DNA of 41,440 nt from CAZMRW01 sp964568805 (GCA_964568805.1 CAZMRW010000031.1:1-41440), one strand, 5' to 3'. Positions 18,830 through 27,514 are shown, counted from the first letter of the stretch. Numbers and translations are program-made. Notes: generated from the sequence alone by a model not told the origin.

Positions 18830-20005
18830 TTAGCCTTCCTTGCCGTCAATTCTTGGGCCGGTCAGAATCGGCACATAAACGACGATAAACAACGAGAATG
18901 CCGCAAGCCAGGCCAGGGTAGAACCGTAAATCAGCGTTTCATACCAGTTGGGCAATGCGATCGGCAGGAGTATTCTGAAAAAAGCCGCCACATTAATCAG
19001 GACGAAGGCAATGGCGATGGCATTGGATACCCGCAGAGCCCGTCCGGTATGGCCTAAGGCAACCCTTGACATCATGCCCAGCGTTAATATGCCGATGCCG
19101 CCCAGGGTAAACGCATGCAGCGATAATGACGGCAGAACCAGCGAATAGGCCGATAGCGCGGTCAGGGCAAAGCCCAGGATAATCCAGCCATAACCGACGT
19201 ACAGCACCCACAATAGCGGCACATACCAGATTCTTTGCACATACCATCCGGCAACCCGGGCGCAATTGATGATGACGGCAAAAAGCGCCGGCAACGCCAG
19301 CAATGTTCCCGAAACCCCAAACAACAGGAGTGCAAATACTAAAATGGCGGAGAAGATGGACCAGTTATCGAACTGCGGGTTTCTGATCGACAGGGTTCCC
19401 GGCAAGCCCCGCTCGGTAAAAAAAGGAAAAACACGGCCGGCAATTACCAGGATCAGAATAATGATCGTGCCTGTAACCAGCTGCAGTCCAATCCAGGCCG
19501 TGTTGGCCTTAAGCCCCAGCATTTCGCTATGAACCAGGCCATTACCGTAAGCCAACAACAGCAGCAGCCCGGTAAAAATCAGATTCCGGTATTGTTGGGC
19601 CTCGACGATCGGTTTGGTGATGTAGAAAGCCAAAAGAGGCAGGAACGCCAAATCGATCAGCGCGATCAGGATATCCGGCAACAGGCTGGCATAAAACGGA
19701 ACAATGCGGCCGTATAACCACAAAAAACACAAACCCGCCAATTTATCCCCGGTCAAGGTCGGCTTGCCCGTCCAGTTTTTTACCGCCGTCAGCAAGAATC
19801 CCGCTATCACGGCCACAGAATATCCCATCAGCATCTCGTGGGCATGCCAGTAAACCGGTGTAAAATAATTCCCGGAAACCAATTCGCCTTTGAAAATTGC
19901 GTTCCACAGCAGAATCAGGACCAGCGCGGATAATCCGGCCAGCGCAAAAAATGGTCTAAACCCCAAGGCAAATAATGGATAATCGAAAATGTTTTGAGTT
20001 TTCAT
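18830..20005 (-). CDS. nnrS: NnrS family heme/copper membrane protein
   Basis: The 391-aa inner-membrane protein has about 12 hydrophobic segments. The NnrS signature is at the N-terminus: YPLFALGFRPFF, then YWHAHEMLMGY with candidate metal ligands H54 and H56. LGMMSRVALGHTGR lies in the C-terminal half. NnrS proteins protect cells from nitric oxide and nitrosative stress. The gene starts 5 bp after the upstream DUF455 gene stops, so the two form an operon. It is convergent with recQ across 56 bp. Confidence 0.9.
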   Translation of the reverse strand: MKTQNIFDYPLFALGFRPFFALAGLSALVLILLWNAIFKGELVSGNYFTPVYWHAHEMLMGYSVAVIAGFLLTAVKNWTGKPTLTGDKLAGLCFLWLYGRIVPFYASLLPDILIALIDLAFLPLLAFYITKPIVEAQQYRNLIFTGLLLLLAYGNGLVHSEMLGLKANTAWIGLQLVTGTIIILILVIAGRVFPFFTERGLPGTLSIRNPQFDNWSIFSAILVFALLLFGVSGTLLALPALFAVIINCARVAGWYVQRIWYVPLLWVLYVGYGWIILGFALTALSAYSLVLPSLSLHAFTLGGIGILTLGMMSRVALGHTGRALRVSNAIAIAFVLINVAAFFRILLPIALPNWYETLIYGSTLAWLAAFSLFIVVYVPILTGPRIDGKEG

Positions 20006-20010
20006 TGAAA

Positions 20011-20805
20011 TTATTGCTCCAGCCAGTCCAGTTCAGCATTCGAAAATCCTGCTATTATACGCATTTCTCTATTAAATGGGCCTTTTGGCTTTCCGCCTTT
20101 GTAGTATTGCCCGATCAATTGCCGGTATTCGGCTTCGGATTCGATGCCCTGCTCTTCACAGACAAACTTGAACCAGCGCGACCCGAGTTCCACATGCCCG
20201 ACTTCATCGGTCAGAATCCGTGTCAGGATGGCGACACTGGCTTCGTCGTCAAGCTGCCTGAATTTTTCAATGATGGCTGGCGTAACATCAAGACCCCGTG
20301 CCTCCATGCACCGGGGCACCAGCGCCAGCCTGGCCAACAGATGGTCGGCCGTATCGGTCGCATGCTCCCATAAGCCGCTATGCGCGGGCAGATCACCATA
20401 ATCGATGCCCATGGACCGCAAATGAGTGCGGATCAACGCAAAATGCTGCGCCTCTTCATCGGCCACCCGCAGCCAGTCACGATAGAACTGCTCCGGCAGC
20501 CCGCGGAACCGGTAAAGCAAATCCCAGGCCAGATAAATGGCGACGAACTCAACATGGGCGATGGCGTGAAAAAAGGCCGCCACGCCTTCCGCCGTGTTGA
20601 GTTTTCTCTTGGGCATGGCGCGCGGCGGCAAAAGCGGCGGGCGTGCCGGAAACCTGACCGCTGCAATCGGCAACACCGGCTGCAGCGGCTCAAAACTCAA
20701 CCTGCCTTCGTTCATCGCTTGCATGGCGCTATGCGTCAGTGCCAGTTTTTCATCGACATCGGCCCGATGTAAACAGGCAGCGGCGTATTCGAATACTGTG
20801 TTCAT
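20011..20805 (-). CDS. DUF455 family ferritin-like protein
   Basis: The 264-aa protein has the carboxylate and histidine pattern of a ferritin-like four-helix bundle: AHVEFVAI (E86), ADEEAQHF (E117, E118, H121) and DEVGHVE near residue 208. This predicts a di-iron or similar metal site. DUF455 proteins have no firmly established reaction; related folds include tRNA-modifying MiaE-type monooxygenases. It is the first gene of a two-gene operon with nnrS. The C-terminal segment YYKGGKPKGPFNREMR is family-typical. Confidence 0.82.
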   Translation of the reverse strand: MNTVFEYAAACLHRADVDEKLALTHSAMQAMNEGRLSFEPLQPVLPIAAVRFPARPPLLPPRAMPKRKLNTAEGVAAFFHAIAHVEFVAIYLAWDLLYRFRGLPEQFYRDWLRVADEEAQHFALIRTHLRSMGIDYGDLPAHSGLWEHATDTADHLLARLALVPRCMEARGLDVTPAIIEKFRQLDDEASVAILTRILTDEVGHVELGSRWFKFVCEEQGIESEAEYRQLIGQYYKGGKPKGPFNREMRIIAGFSNAELDWLEQ

Positions 20806-20894
20806 TCAATTCAATCAAAAAATAACCGGGAACATATTATGGACTTGATTTTATTTATGAGCTTAATTCTACTTTGTCAGATTTGTTCAAGACC

Positions 20895-21054
20895 GTCATG
20901 CCCGCCGGGAAACGGGCATCCAGTGCCAGGGATGGTATACTCAAATCCGTCCATGGAGTCTCGGCAACTGCTCCTGCGTTGCTCTACCTCCTGCATCCTT
21001 GCAGTCGTGGATTCCGGCAATCCACTTGTGCCCCAGAGGGTATGCCGGAATGAC
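20895..21054. repeat. REP-pair / MITE-like repeat of about 160 bp
   Basis: The segment begins GTCATGCC and ends GGAATGAC, which are inverted relative to each other. Two hairpins sit at its ends: ATGCCCG/CGGGCAT at 20898-20919 and ATTCCGGCA/TGCCGGAAT at about 21011-21051. The central part carries no gene of note. GTCATTCC-type hairpin pairs are common dispersed repeats in gammaproteobacteria. The right-hand hairpin holds an 18-bp insertion in its loop (21025-21042). Confidence 0.65.
21025..21042 (-). repeat. 18-bp small insertion, copy in the REP hairpin loop
   Basis: The minus strand reads TACCCTCTGGGGCACAAG, identical to the copy at 26906-26923. Removing it leaves ATTCCGGCA-ATCCA-TGCCGGAAT, a perfect 9-bp stem with a 5-nt loop. 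It lies immediately 5' of TGG on the minus strand. Confidence 0.75.
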
Positions 21055-21266
21055 AATACTTTTTGCGTAATCTGATAAAGCAGAATTAATAACATTTACC
21101 TGTATAAACTCAAGTAAGGTAGAATGCCCGGACGTCAGCATTCTGGCAACTCACTAATCGATAAAGAAAAAGCCCGGCACAAATATATTCATCGATAATA
21201 ACTATTGGCCAACGGCAGGGATGGCGCATCATTTTTAATAACGTATTCCGCAATGCCCAACACAGC
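21055..21266. other. intergenic region upstream of the TPR lipoprotein
   Basis: About 210 bp, AT-rich around 21170-21245, presumably with the promoter of the TPR lipoprotein gene. No clear boxes or operators were recognised. Confidence 0.35.
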
Positions 21267-22985
21267 ATGGCAACGGAAAATACTGAGAATAAAAAAATGC
21301 TTATTGATCATAAATTACTCAAACCGAAATCGGCGCTCCGGTATTTTATTTTAACCCTCGCCGTTGCTGCACTGGCGGGGTGTAACCGTCCCGCCATTAA
21401 AGCAGGGATGGAGACAGAAACGGCGCCACTGTTTGATAACCTGGGTGCGCATCATTATCCGGTAACAACCTCGGTACCGGCGGCGCAACGCTATTTCGAC
21501 CAGGGCTTGATTCTGGCATTCGGCTTCAACCACCTGGAAGCCGCGCGTTCGTTCCGGGAAGCCTACCGGCTCGATCCGGATTGCGCACTGTGTTACTGGG
21601 GCGAAGCGCTAGTGCTCGGACCCAATATCAATGCCCCCATGGATCCCGCCGCCGTGCCGCAAGCCTTTAAGTTGGTGCAAAAATCGCTGGCCCGTGCACA
21701 GAGCGCAACGGCTAAGGAACAGGCACTGATCTCGGCTTTGGCTGAACGCTACAGCAATACGGCGCCGGCAGATCGCAAACCTCTCGATGAAGCGTACGCA
21801 GCAGCAATGCGCGGCGTAGCACGGCGTTTTCCGGACGATGCCGTCATCGCCTCCTTGTTTGCCGAAGCCCTGATGGATCTGCATCCCTGGAATTTCTGGA
21901 CCAAGCAGGGCGCAGCGCAGCCCTGGACCGCGGAAATCGTCGCCACGCTGGAACGCGCGCTGGCGATCGACGCCAATAATCCCTTGGCGAATCATTTGTA
22001 TATTCATGCCATGGAAGCATCGCCGCAAGCCGCCAAGGCCATCCCCAGCGCTCAGCGATTGCCGTCACTGGTGCCGGGCTCAGGTCATCTGGTGCATATG
22101 CCGGCGCATATCTATATCCGGGTCGGCCGCTACCGCGATGCGATTCTGGCCAACCAGCGCGCCGTCAGGATCGATCAGCGCTATTTAAGCCATGCTCATG
22201 CCGAAAGCATCTATACGATTGCTTACGTGCCTCATAATTACCATTTTTTGTGGGCTGCCGCGATTAAAACCGGCCAGAAGCAGCTAGCCTCGAAAGCGGC
22301 CGCCGATGCCGCCGCCCAGGTGAAGCCGGACATGATGCGCGAACCCGGACTGAGCGGCACCTTGCAACATTTCTATACGCTGCCGCTCTGCACCAAAGCG
22401 CTGTTCGGCGAATGGGACGCCATTTTGAATGAACCCGCTCCTGCAGCAGACCTGTTGTACCCCGCCGGGATTTGGCATTATGCGCGCGGACTGGCCTGGC
22501 TCAGAAAAAATAATCCCGGCGCGGCTCTCGGCGAACTCGAAAAGCTTGAGAAAATAGCGATTGATCCTGCCATCGCCAAACTAACTGTTTTCGATCTGAA
22601 TCCGGTCGCACAGATATTGCAAATTGCAGCAGCAATTTTGCAGGGAGAACTGGCGGCACAGAACAAGAATTACCAGGAAGCGGTCGCTCATCTGCAGCGC
22701 GCAGTCGAACTCGAGGATGGCCTCAATTATACCGAACCCAAAGACTGGTATCTGCCGCCGCGCCAGGTACTCGGCGCCATATTGCTTGAAGCCGGCAACG
22801 CCAGGGACGCGGAGCACGCCTATCGCCAGGATCTGGTTTATCACCCGCAAAACGGCTGGTCGCTCTTCGGACTCGCGCAGAGCTTGCAAAAACAGGGAAA
22901 ACAAGAGGAAGCCAACAACGTAAAACAGCAATTCAGCGAGGTTTGGGCCGATGCCGATGTTACCCTGGCCGGCTCGCGGTTTTGA
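21267..22985 (+). CDS. TPR-repeat lipoprotein
   Basis: A 572-aa protein with an N-terminal signal ending in the lipobox ALAGC, so it is lipid-anchored and periplasm-facing. Tetratricopeptide repeats follow, for example FNHLEAARSFREAYRLDPDCALCYWGEAL in meaning near residue 90, and further repeats at about 300-330 and 465-560. Conserved HP/HA motifs (NHLYIHAMEAS, LVHMPAHIYIRVGRY) are typical of a widespread family of TPR proteins of unknown role. An in-frame ATG at 21297 would give a more usual signal-peptide length and may be the true start; neither start has a strong ribosome site. No operon partner is seen. Confidence 0.8.
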   Translation: MATENTENKKMLIDHKLLKPKSALRYFILTLAVAALAGCNRPAIKAGMETETAPLFDNLGAHHYPVTTSVPAAQRYFDQGLILAFGFNHLEAARSFREAYRLDPDCALCYWGEALVLGPNINAPMDPAAVPQAFKLVQKSLARAQSATAKEQALISALAERYSNTAPADRKPLDEAYAAAMRGVARRFPDDAVIASLFAEALMDLHPWNFWTKQGAAQPWTAEIVATLERALAIDANNPLANHLYIHAMEASPQAAKAIPSAQRLPSLVPGSGHLVHMPAHIYIRVGRYRDAILANQRAVRIDQRYLSHAHAESIYTIAYVPHNYHFLWAAAIKTGQKQLASKAAADAAAQVKPDMMREPGLSGTLQHFYTLPLCTKALFGEWDAILNEPAPAADLLYPAGIWHYARGLAWLRKNNPGAALGELEKLEKIAIDPAIAKLTVFDLNPVAQILQIAAAILQGELAAQNKNYQEAVAHLQRAVELEDGLNYTEPKDWYLPPRQVLGAILLEAGNARDAEHAYRQDLVYHPQNGWSLFGLAQSLQKQGKQEEANNVKQQFSEVWADADVTLAGSRF

Positions 22986-23370
22986 TGACCGTAACCTTTC
23001 GATCGGCAAGTCTTTGTGTTCAGCATCATCGGCCAGGCATTAAAATACAGGAATCAAAGCGTATTTTGGATTGAAAAACGGATACATTTTTAACCATCAA
23101 TGGCATAAGCTGTAAAAATCTGAACTCGATTTGACAGGTTCTGAAGTAAGTTTAAATATTAACTTGCATCGTAATAAAAAAATGATTGTCTCGGTCGGCC
23201 AATTGCAGCCGCCCAATGCTTCGTGAATCATATCAATTCCGGCTTTGCTCACTATATCATATAGATCAAAGGATCGAAAAATGTGTGAAATGGTAATTTG
23301 GTTTGATTATCTAAAGAATGTAAGCTACTTGAGGAAGTCTACTTGGAACTGAAAAAATTAAAGGAAAGAA
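22986..23370. other. intergenic region, start of the AT-rich island
   Basis: The 385 bp show a drop in GC content towards 23300. I see no credible gene; a 23-codon frame at 23281 is too short to support. An AAAGGAAAG ribosome site at the right end serves the ATPase gene. Confidence 0.4.
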
Positions 23371-25065
23371 ATGATTGATGAAATAACGGAACAACTTGGA
23401 GACTATTTTAATCGCTCGAAAAAAGACTTTTGGATTGGTATTCAAAATTTTCAAGGGGTAAGGGAGTACACAAAAATTCCCTTGGCACCTTTAACTTTAG
23501 TCTATGGGCAAAACTCTGCCGGTAAAAGCACCATTCATGATGCCCAGCTGTTTATTCATGGCTATTTTAGTGGACAGTGGGACAACAAAACTACAAAAGA
23601 GTATTTAGAGCGCTGGGCCAATCACAACAGGATTCCTGAGCCATTGGCAAAAGGCTATATAGGTAATCCTGATGATGTCGTTATAAGCGTATTTTCCGCA
23701 ACAGGATATGAAGATTACTTTGAATATCAAGAACAAACCTACTATCACAACAAGTTTTCGAACAAGTTTGCCGTAACTGGCCTAGCTGAAATACTGTTTA
23801 ATACTCATCAGGAGGTACCCATTCCTTTCCGCATGGATGTTCACTTTTCAAATTCTTTTGATGACTGGATTGTCAGAAAAATTTCCGTTTATTTAGGCGA
23901 AGAAATTCTTGCAGAATTCATATTTGATGACTTTGTGAATTATAACATGATTGATGACTACGCCTTATTAAGGATTAACAAAAATCACTTGGTTTATTCC
24001 TTACTTAATGGTCATTTTGAAGGCGGTATAGTACCTCTTTCAAAGCATCCTTATCATCAAGATGATGCCGGCGATAACTGGTTTCTTTTTTTTGATATGG
24101 ATATTACAGGATCGCTAGAATTAAAAAATGTAATTAGCTGGTATGGCGTTGATGAATGCTTTTGGGATCGTAATCCTTCATCTGAAATACTCGAATTCAG
24201 AACGTTTATTTTATCCTTGTTGCAAATACCGGCTATCGGCATTGCCAAAAATCTTAACTTTGCTTCGGTTCCACCATTAAGACCTATACCCTCCAAACAT
24301 AATGCTGTTTTTCGTTTTCATCTCAATGATCATCATGACAAGTCAGGTTGGGAGGCGATTGCCGAACAAGTTTGTTTTAAAACAATGAATGGGAATTCAT
24401 TAACACCATTATATAAAATAAATAATTTTCTATCACATGAGAGTTTTTTAAATACAGGTTATGAGATAACGGGAGAATGTTTATTTTTGGTACCTATTGA
24501 TTTAATCATGGACACAAATCATAGCAAAGAAGAAATACCCGAATTAATAAGAAACAATGAGGTTGAAGTCCATTTAAAGCTAATAAATAAAGCCAATGGT
24601 TGCTTAATCGAAATCGAAGATGTAGGCGTTGGAATTTCTCAGATCATTCCAGTGCTGACCGCCATCATAATTAGTAATCATTCTAGAACTAATAGCTATA
24701 AAGCATTTATTCAGCAGCCTGAGCTGCATTTACATCCGAAATTACAGGCTCAGTTAGCCGACGCCTTTATAGAAACCGTCAATAGTCATTTACAAGCAGG
24801 CTACTTTCCAACGTTCATTATTGAATCACACAGCGAACATTTTCTATTGCGCTTGTTAAGAAGAATCCGCGAATCGCATAAGAGCGACAATAAAGACAAG
24901 CTACGCGGCTTATCTTCAAAGGACGTCAGCGTGCTTTATGTCGATAAATCAGACGATGGCACAAGCAAGATATTTCCATTGAGAATATCGCCGGAAGGAG
25001 ACTTTATAGACCGCTGGCCGCATGGTTTTTTTACTGAGCGGGATGGGGATTTATTTGATGAATGA
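23371..25065 (+). CDS. DUF3696-type AAA/ABC-like ATPase, putative defence protein
   Basis: The 564-aa ATPase has Walker A GQNSAGKST (residues 46-54, K52). An SMC/ABC-like signature follows, EDVGVGISQIIPVL. Walker B is IQQPELHLHP, with E451. The H-loop segment is IIESHSEHFLLRLLRR. The C-terminal end EGDFIDRWPHGFFTERDGDLF in meaning is the DUF3696 signature. Walker B has QQ where most relatives have an acidic pair before PE. Such ATPases pair with nucleases or other effectors in phage-defence and conflict systems. The next gene overlaps by 8 bp, so the two are translationally coupled. Codon use is clearly more AT-rich than the flanking core genes, suggesting transfer. The start is well supported by AAAGGAAAG. 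Confidence 0.8.
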   Translation: MIDEITEQLGDYFNRSKKDFWIGIQNFQGVREYTKIPLAPLTLVYGQNSAGKSTIHDAQLFIHGYFSGQWDNKTTKEYLERWANHNRIPEPLAKGYIGNPDDVVISVFSATGYEDYFEYQEQTYYHNKFSNKFAVTGLAEILFNTHQEVPIPFRMDVHFSNSFDDWIVRKISVYLGEEILAEFIFDDFVNYNMIDDYALLRINKNHLVYSLLNGHFEGGIVPLSKHPYHQDDAGDNWFLFFDMDITGSLELKNVISWYGVDECFWDRNPSSEILEFRTFILSLLQIPAIGIAKNLNFASVPPLRPIPSKHNAVFRFHLNDHHDKSGWEAIAEQVCFKTMNGNSLTPLYKINNFLSHESFLNTGYEITGECLFLVPIDLIMDTNHSKEEIPELIRNNEVEVHLKLINKANGCLIEIEDVGVGISQIIPVLTAIIISNHSRTNSYKAFIQQPELHLHPKLQAQLADAFIETVNSHLQAGYFPTFIIESHSEHFLLRLLRRIRESHKSDNKDKLRGLSSKDVSVLYVDKSDDGTSKIFPLRISPEGDFIDRWPHGFFTERDGDLFDE

Positions 25066-25939
25066 GGAATTTCTGGTTGAGCCGACAGGGTTTAAAAATT
25101 CGCAAGATCTCAAGTATTTGTTGGAGAAGTTCGGTTTTTATCAGGGACGGTTTATTGGTCAACTCCCAAAGTCATGGATAAGAGAAGTTTATCAACATAT
25201 GAGTTCATTGTCCGATATCGAGCAGGCAAAGGTACGCAGTTTGATGGATAAAAACAAGAATTATCTGGTGCCTTCCGGCCAACCATTTCAGTCTACTTTG
25301 ACATGGCTGGAAAATGCTCACCAGCAGGTCGAGCAGCAAAATTTTGCCGGTGTTATCGCGGCAAATGCCAACCAATGGAATTATCCAACGGTTAATGATG
25401 TGGATGAGGACTATTTGAAAGGTGGGCATGGTATCCGGATTTTGGCGTCCAGTTTTAACTACACAAGGATTACCCGGAGGCTTTTACAGCTTAGCCCTGA
25501 AATAGTTCTGGTTGATCCATATCTAAAGCTTGATCAGAGTTGTTGTGAACGAGTATTGAGTGAATTTCTGACTATTGCCCAACAAGGTAAATGTCGGTCA
25601 ATGGTGATTTGGGCCAGGCGCGATAAGGTTTTATTAAATATGAGGGAGCCCTATATCCAAATGCTAGAAAGAAAATATAAGAATAAACTAAAAGAAGGAT
25701 CACAGATAACCGTGAAACTGGTTAACGATCTTGATTCCAAAGAGAAAATGCACCCAAGGCTGATGCTTTCGACTCTTGGCGGAGTTCATTTTGATCAAGG
25801 TTTTTCCGAATTCGATAACAAGTATGTGGATATAAAGATTCTTGATAAAAAAACGCATGACCACCATTGCCGCTGGTATCTGGACCCCGCCTCTCCCTGC
25901 GATTTTGAAATTGTAGAAGAACATACGGTTGAAGGCTAA
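25058..25939 (+). CDS. partner of the DUF3696 ATPase with a PLD-like motif
   Basis: The ATG at 25058 lies within the stop of the ATPase gene (8-bp overlap) behind a GGGGA site, giving 293 aa; an earlier in-frame start at 25022 would overlap more and is less likely. The N-terminal 150 residues are not recognised. The C-terminal half has EIVLVDPYLKLD, then KMHPRLMLSTLGGVHFDQGF. These resemble the strand-plus-DPY and H-x-R motifs of phospholipase-D-like domains that accompany ATPases in conflict systems (weak pattern match, not a firm family call). It may be the effector, a nuclease or similar, controlled by the ATPase. Confidence 0.65.
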   Translation: MNEEFLVEPTGFKNSQDLKYLLEKFGFYQGRFIGQLPKSWIREVYQHMSSLSDIEQAKVRSLMDKNKNYLVPSGQPFQSTLTWLENAHQQVEQQNFAGVIAANANQWNYPTVNDVDEDYLKGGHGIRILASSFNYTRITRRLLQLSPEIVLVDPYLKLDQSCCERVLSEFLTIAQQGKCRSMVIWARRDKVLLNMREPYIQMLERKYKNKLKEGSQITVKLVNDLDSKEKMHPRLMLSTLGGVHFDQGFSEFDNKYVDIKILDKKTHDHHCRWYLDPASPCDFEIVEEHTVEG

Positions 25940-26026
25940 GCAAATTTTTTTTAGGAGGCTAAAGGTATTGACATCATTTCTGATTACAGCCAAATAACTT
26001 TATTTCAAACCACAAGGAGAAATTTC

Positions 26027-26098
26027 ATGCCGAAATACATTTCTGATTCTGTTCGTCAAAGTGTTATTGAGATCGCTGAGCAACAGGGGCAACCATGA
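26027..26098 (+). pseudogene. short N-terminal remnant before the PIN fragment
   Basis: A 23-codon frame (MPKYISDSVRQSVIEIAEQQ...) follows a strong AAGGAGA ribosome site and ends in ATGA, overlapping the PIN start by 4 bp. That coupling is typical of an antitoxin-toxin operon. It is too short to be a full antitoxin, so it is probably the collapsed first gene. Confidence 0.4.
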
Positions 26099-26208
26099 AG
26101 CTGTTCCTGGAAGCTTGCAGCATCATTTATCTGATCGAATCGCAGCAGGAACAGGATCGACAAGCCCAAAATCAAAAGGGTCAGACTCGATTGATTAATA
26201 ATTATTAA
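26095..26208 (+). pseudogene. truncated PIN-domain (VapC-like) toxin
   Basis: The first 16 residues, MKLFLEACSIIYLIES, match the first strand and helix of PIN ribonucleases, with Glu where the first catalytic Asp normally stands. After that the frame runs into unrelated sequence and stops at 37 aa. The break coincides with the word AAGGGTCAGACTCGATTGATT in shortened form (near 26176-26196), a motif often found at borders of small repeats. A perfect 16-bp palindrome lies at 26194-26209. No toxin activity is expected. Confidence 0.55.
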
Positions 26209-26253
26209 TAGATTAATATCATCAATGTTGAAGAAACACCAGGGTAAACCATC

Positions 26254-26460
26254 ATGAAATTTCTGATTACGGTCGATAGAGACGAAGACGGCATATGGAT
26301 AACGGAATGCCCAGCCATTCCCGGTTGCTTTAGCCAAGGCAGTACCAAAGACGAAGCCATCAGCAATATTAGGGAAGCCATTGGGCTATGTTTGGAAGTG
26401 AGGGCGGAGCGCGGCATGCCCTTGACCATCGAAACCCTGCAAGTTGAAGTGGCGGCTTAA
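26254..26460 (+). CDS. hicB: HicB-family antitoxin
   Basis: The 68-aa protein has the HicB fold start (KFLITVDRDEDGIWITECPAIPGC) and FSQGSTKDEAISNIREAI, which is typical of the short partial-RNase-H-like HicB form. HicB binds and neutralises the HicA mRNA interferase. The stop overlaps the ATG of hicA (TAATG), so the pair was an operon in the hicB-hicA order. Its toxin partner is frameshifted, which would leave the antitoxin an orphan. Confidence 0.85.
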   Translation: MKFLITVDRDEDGIWITECPAIPGCFSQGSTKDEAISNIREAIGLCLEVRAERGMPLTIETLQVEVAA

Positions 26461-26697
26461 TGCCCAAACTGACCCAAATTCAGCGGCAGGGACGTTGTTA
26501 AGATACTTCAACACTTTGGCTGGGTAATCGCTCGCCAGCGCGGTAGTCACATTGTCTTGGTAAAAGATGGTCACAATGCCACGTTGTCCGTGCCTGACCA
26601 TAAAGCAGTCGCGCAAGGGACATTGCGGGGGTTGATTCGTAGTGCGGGCTTATCGGTTGAGGAATTCGTTAAAGAGGGTGTAAAAAAATCCGTGTAA
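26460..26697 (+). pseudogene. hicA: HicA toxin gene with a 1-nt frameshift
   Basis: The first seven codons, MPKLTQI, run into a stop after codon 13. One base later the frame reads SGRDVVKILQHFGW, then RQRGSHIVLVKDG with the catalytic His, and LSVPDHKAVAQGTLRGLIRSAGLSVEEF: a complete HicA. A single extra C after codon 7 explains the break. The last codons (KKSV, stop) are contributed by the left end of the IS256 element, so the natural C-terminus has also been altered. Confidence 0.8.
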
Positions 26698-26905
26698 ACC
26701 GCCGTTAAATTAAAAGAGTATTCGGTCTGGAAACATAATCATAAACTGATTCATAGCCGGCTTCCAATCGCGTAAGGGCATCGACCATTTTTTAAAGACA
26801 TTCTCGATGGCCAAATAGATGACTTTCATGGCCGCCTCGTCATGTGGAAAGAGTTTCCTTTGATCGGTGGCTTTTCGAATCACGCTATTAATCGATTCAA
26901 TAGCA

Positions 26906-26923
26906 CTTGTGCCCCAGAGGGTA
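26906..26923 (-). repeat. 18-bp small insertion, copy A in IS256
   Basis: The minus strand reads TACCCTCTGGGGCACAAG, identical to the copy at 21025-21042. It interrupts the conserved YTT(N/H)AIES motif of the transposase and lies immediately 5' of TGC. Its length keeps the frame. Confidence 0.8.
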
Positions 26924-27300
26924 TGGGTCGTGTAAATGATTTTCCTGATCTCATCAGGGTAATCGAAGAATGCGATTAGATTGACCCAGTGGCGGCGCCA
27001 GGATCGGCTGATAGAGGGATACTGTCTATCCCATTGCTTAGCAAAGGCTTCCAACTCTTGTTCGGCCTCGGCCACGGTAACCGACCGGTAGATGTTCTTG
27101 AGGCCGGCGGCGACTTGTTTTCTGTCTTTCCAGGACACGGAACGCAAGGAATTGCGCACCATGTGAACGATACAGAGCTGGACTTGGGTTTTCGGAAAGA
27201 CGGCGGCGATCGCCTCCGGAAAACCGGTCAAGCCATCGACACAGGCGATGAACACATCTTTGACGCCCCGATTTTTGAGTTCGGTCAGGACGGAGAGCCA

Positions 27301-27317
27301 TTTATGCCCAATGGGTA
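27301..27317 (-). repeat. 17-bp small insertion, copy C in IS256
   Basis: The minus strand reads TACCCATTGGGCATAAA, immediately 5' of TGG. Removing it joins KF to WLSVLT, the expected family sequence. Seventeen bases shift the frame. Confidence 0.82.
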
Positions 27318-27497
27318 GAATTTGGCGCCTTCATTTTCAGACAGCCATAAGCCCAGCAATTTTTTTTTGCCTTCCTGGGTGACGCCTAAGGCGAGGTAAA
27401 TGGCCTTGTTAATGACGCGCTTATCCTGCCGGATTATAACGACAATGTAGCCCAGATAGAGGATCGGATAGAGGCCATCCAAAGACCGGGATTGCCA

Positions 27498-27514
27498 TTT
27501 ATGCCCTGTGGGTA
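27498..27514 (-). repeat. 17-bp small insertion, copy B in IS256
   Basis: The minus strand reads TACCCACAGGGCATAAA, immediately 5' of TGG. Removing it joins VIE to WQSRSLDGLYP, the expected family sequence. It differs from copy C only in the central three bases. Confidence 0.82.
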
